In this document: piece by piece, positions 63,959-64,000 of the stretch | Position numbering within the stretch: position 1 is the first letter of the stretch | Layout: every line of letters begins with the position of its first letter | Assembly (NCBI RefSeq): GCF_028209885.1 | Contig: NZ_JAQLEM010000003.1 | Span: forward strand, 43,058-107,057 | DNA from: Collinsella aerofaciens | Lineage (GTDB): Bacteria > Actinomycetota > Coriobacteriia > Coriobacteriales > Coriobacteriaceae | DNA: 64,000 nt | Reading direction: 5' to 3' | Made by a program: the position numbers and the translations under genes | Notes under the pieces: model-generated | The model's input: the letters and a program-made list of their open reading frames with translations, nothing else | What the model was told of the DNA's origin: nothing | Databases searched by the model: none

Positions 63959-64000
63959 CTACTCCCGGTAGGGCACCCGGTCGCGCATCACGGCGTATAT
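63959..64000 (-). CDS. possible IS110-family transposase C-terminus, partial
   Basis: Thirteen codons and a TAG: IYAVMRDRVPYRE. This resembles the end of IS110/IS116 transposases (hydrophobic, then M-(L/R)-x-D-x-x-P-Y-R/D). It is only a fragment because the window ends here, so the call is tentative. The palindrome at 63896-63929 lies 30 bp beyond the stop and could mark an element boundary. Confidence 0.3.
   Translation of the reverse strand: MYAVMRDRVPYRE

Overview
This window is GC-rich bacterial chromosome, close-packed with genes and carrying many palindromic intergenic repeats. The gene set suggests a strictly fermentative, Gram-positive gut anaerobe of the class Coriobacteriia, most like Collinsella. 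It includes an [FeFe]-hydrogenase, superoxide reductase rather than superoxide dismutase, several sugar PTS operons, AddAB, CsoR/CopA/CopZ, a sortase-anchored surface protein, and DUF559/AbiEi-type proteins. The taxon is an inference from gene content. I saw no rRNA, tRNA or CRISPR-Cas genes.

Layout. 1-16.8 kb (minus strand): a truncated, catalytically degenerate NAD-synthetase-like protein, a superoxide reductase, a SWIM/SNF2 helicase, DnaE, the AddA/AddB recombination nuclease, and a YerC/TrpR-like regulator. 17-24.5 kb: a small holin-like membrane protein, an Rrf2 regulator divergent from cysK, mnmA, an HTH-HipA-like kinase, an M42 peptidase and a FucO-type dehydrogenase. 24.7-32.9 kb: a DUF1275 membrane protein, a YgiQ radical-SAM protein, a beta-glucoside PTS/6-phospho-beta-glucosidase operon with a divergent AraC regulator, and a CPBP protease. 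33-39.4 kb: an orphan RelB/DinJ-like antitoxin, then a tight four-gene operon joining a NuoF/GltD fusion and an [FeFe]-hydrogenase to a substrate-binding lipoprotein and a fused ABC permease-ATPase. 39.6-44.2 kb: an alpha-glucoside PTS operon (EIIA, BglG-type antiterminator, EIICB, GH4 glucosidase). 44.5-48.1 kb: a flavodoxin-ferredoxin protein and a DEAD-box RNA helicase. 48.7-55.6 kb: an FHA protein, a Ser/Thr kinase and a coiled-coil CAP-domain LPXTG protein. 56-59.1 kb: the copA-copZ-csoR copper operon with a visible CsoR-type operator. 59.2-64 kb: a zinc-ribbon membrane protein, an amidohydrolase, a DUF559-like nuclease bracketed by repeats, an unknown protein, and possibly the end of an IS110-type transposase.

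The most unusual structure is a family of twelve units, each exactly 59 bp. Each has 17-bp inverted arms (type TGTCTCGATCTGTAACA) around a 25-bp loop, and consecutive units are separated by 21-22 bp. They occur in five clusters, all between 48.3 and 62.9 kb. Two clusters sit 7 and 19 bp from the two ends of a gene for a PD-(D/E)XK-like protein. Other palindromic elements of different families lie at 5.5, 9.5, 23.3, 44.4, 45.6, 49.8, 58.8, 59.1 and 63.9 kb.

How the genes work together. The two PTS operons import and cleave beta- and alpha-glucosides. The hydrogenase operon probably disposes of fermentation electrons as H2, or bifurcates them, through a GltD-type flavoprotein. Rrf2/CysK and MnmA form a sulfur-related block. 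CsoR-CopA-CopZ handles copper. The FHA/kinase/LPXTG block suggests phospho-signalling next to a cell-surface protein.
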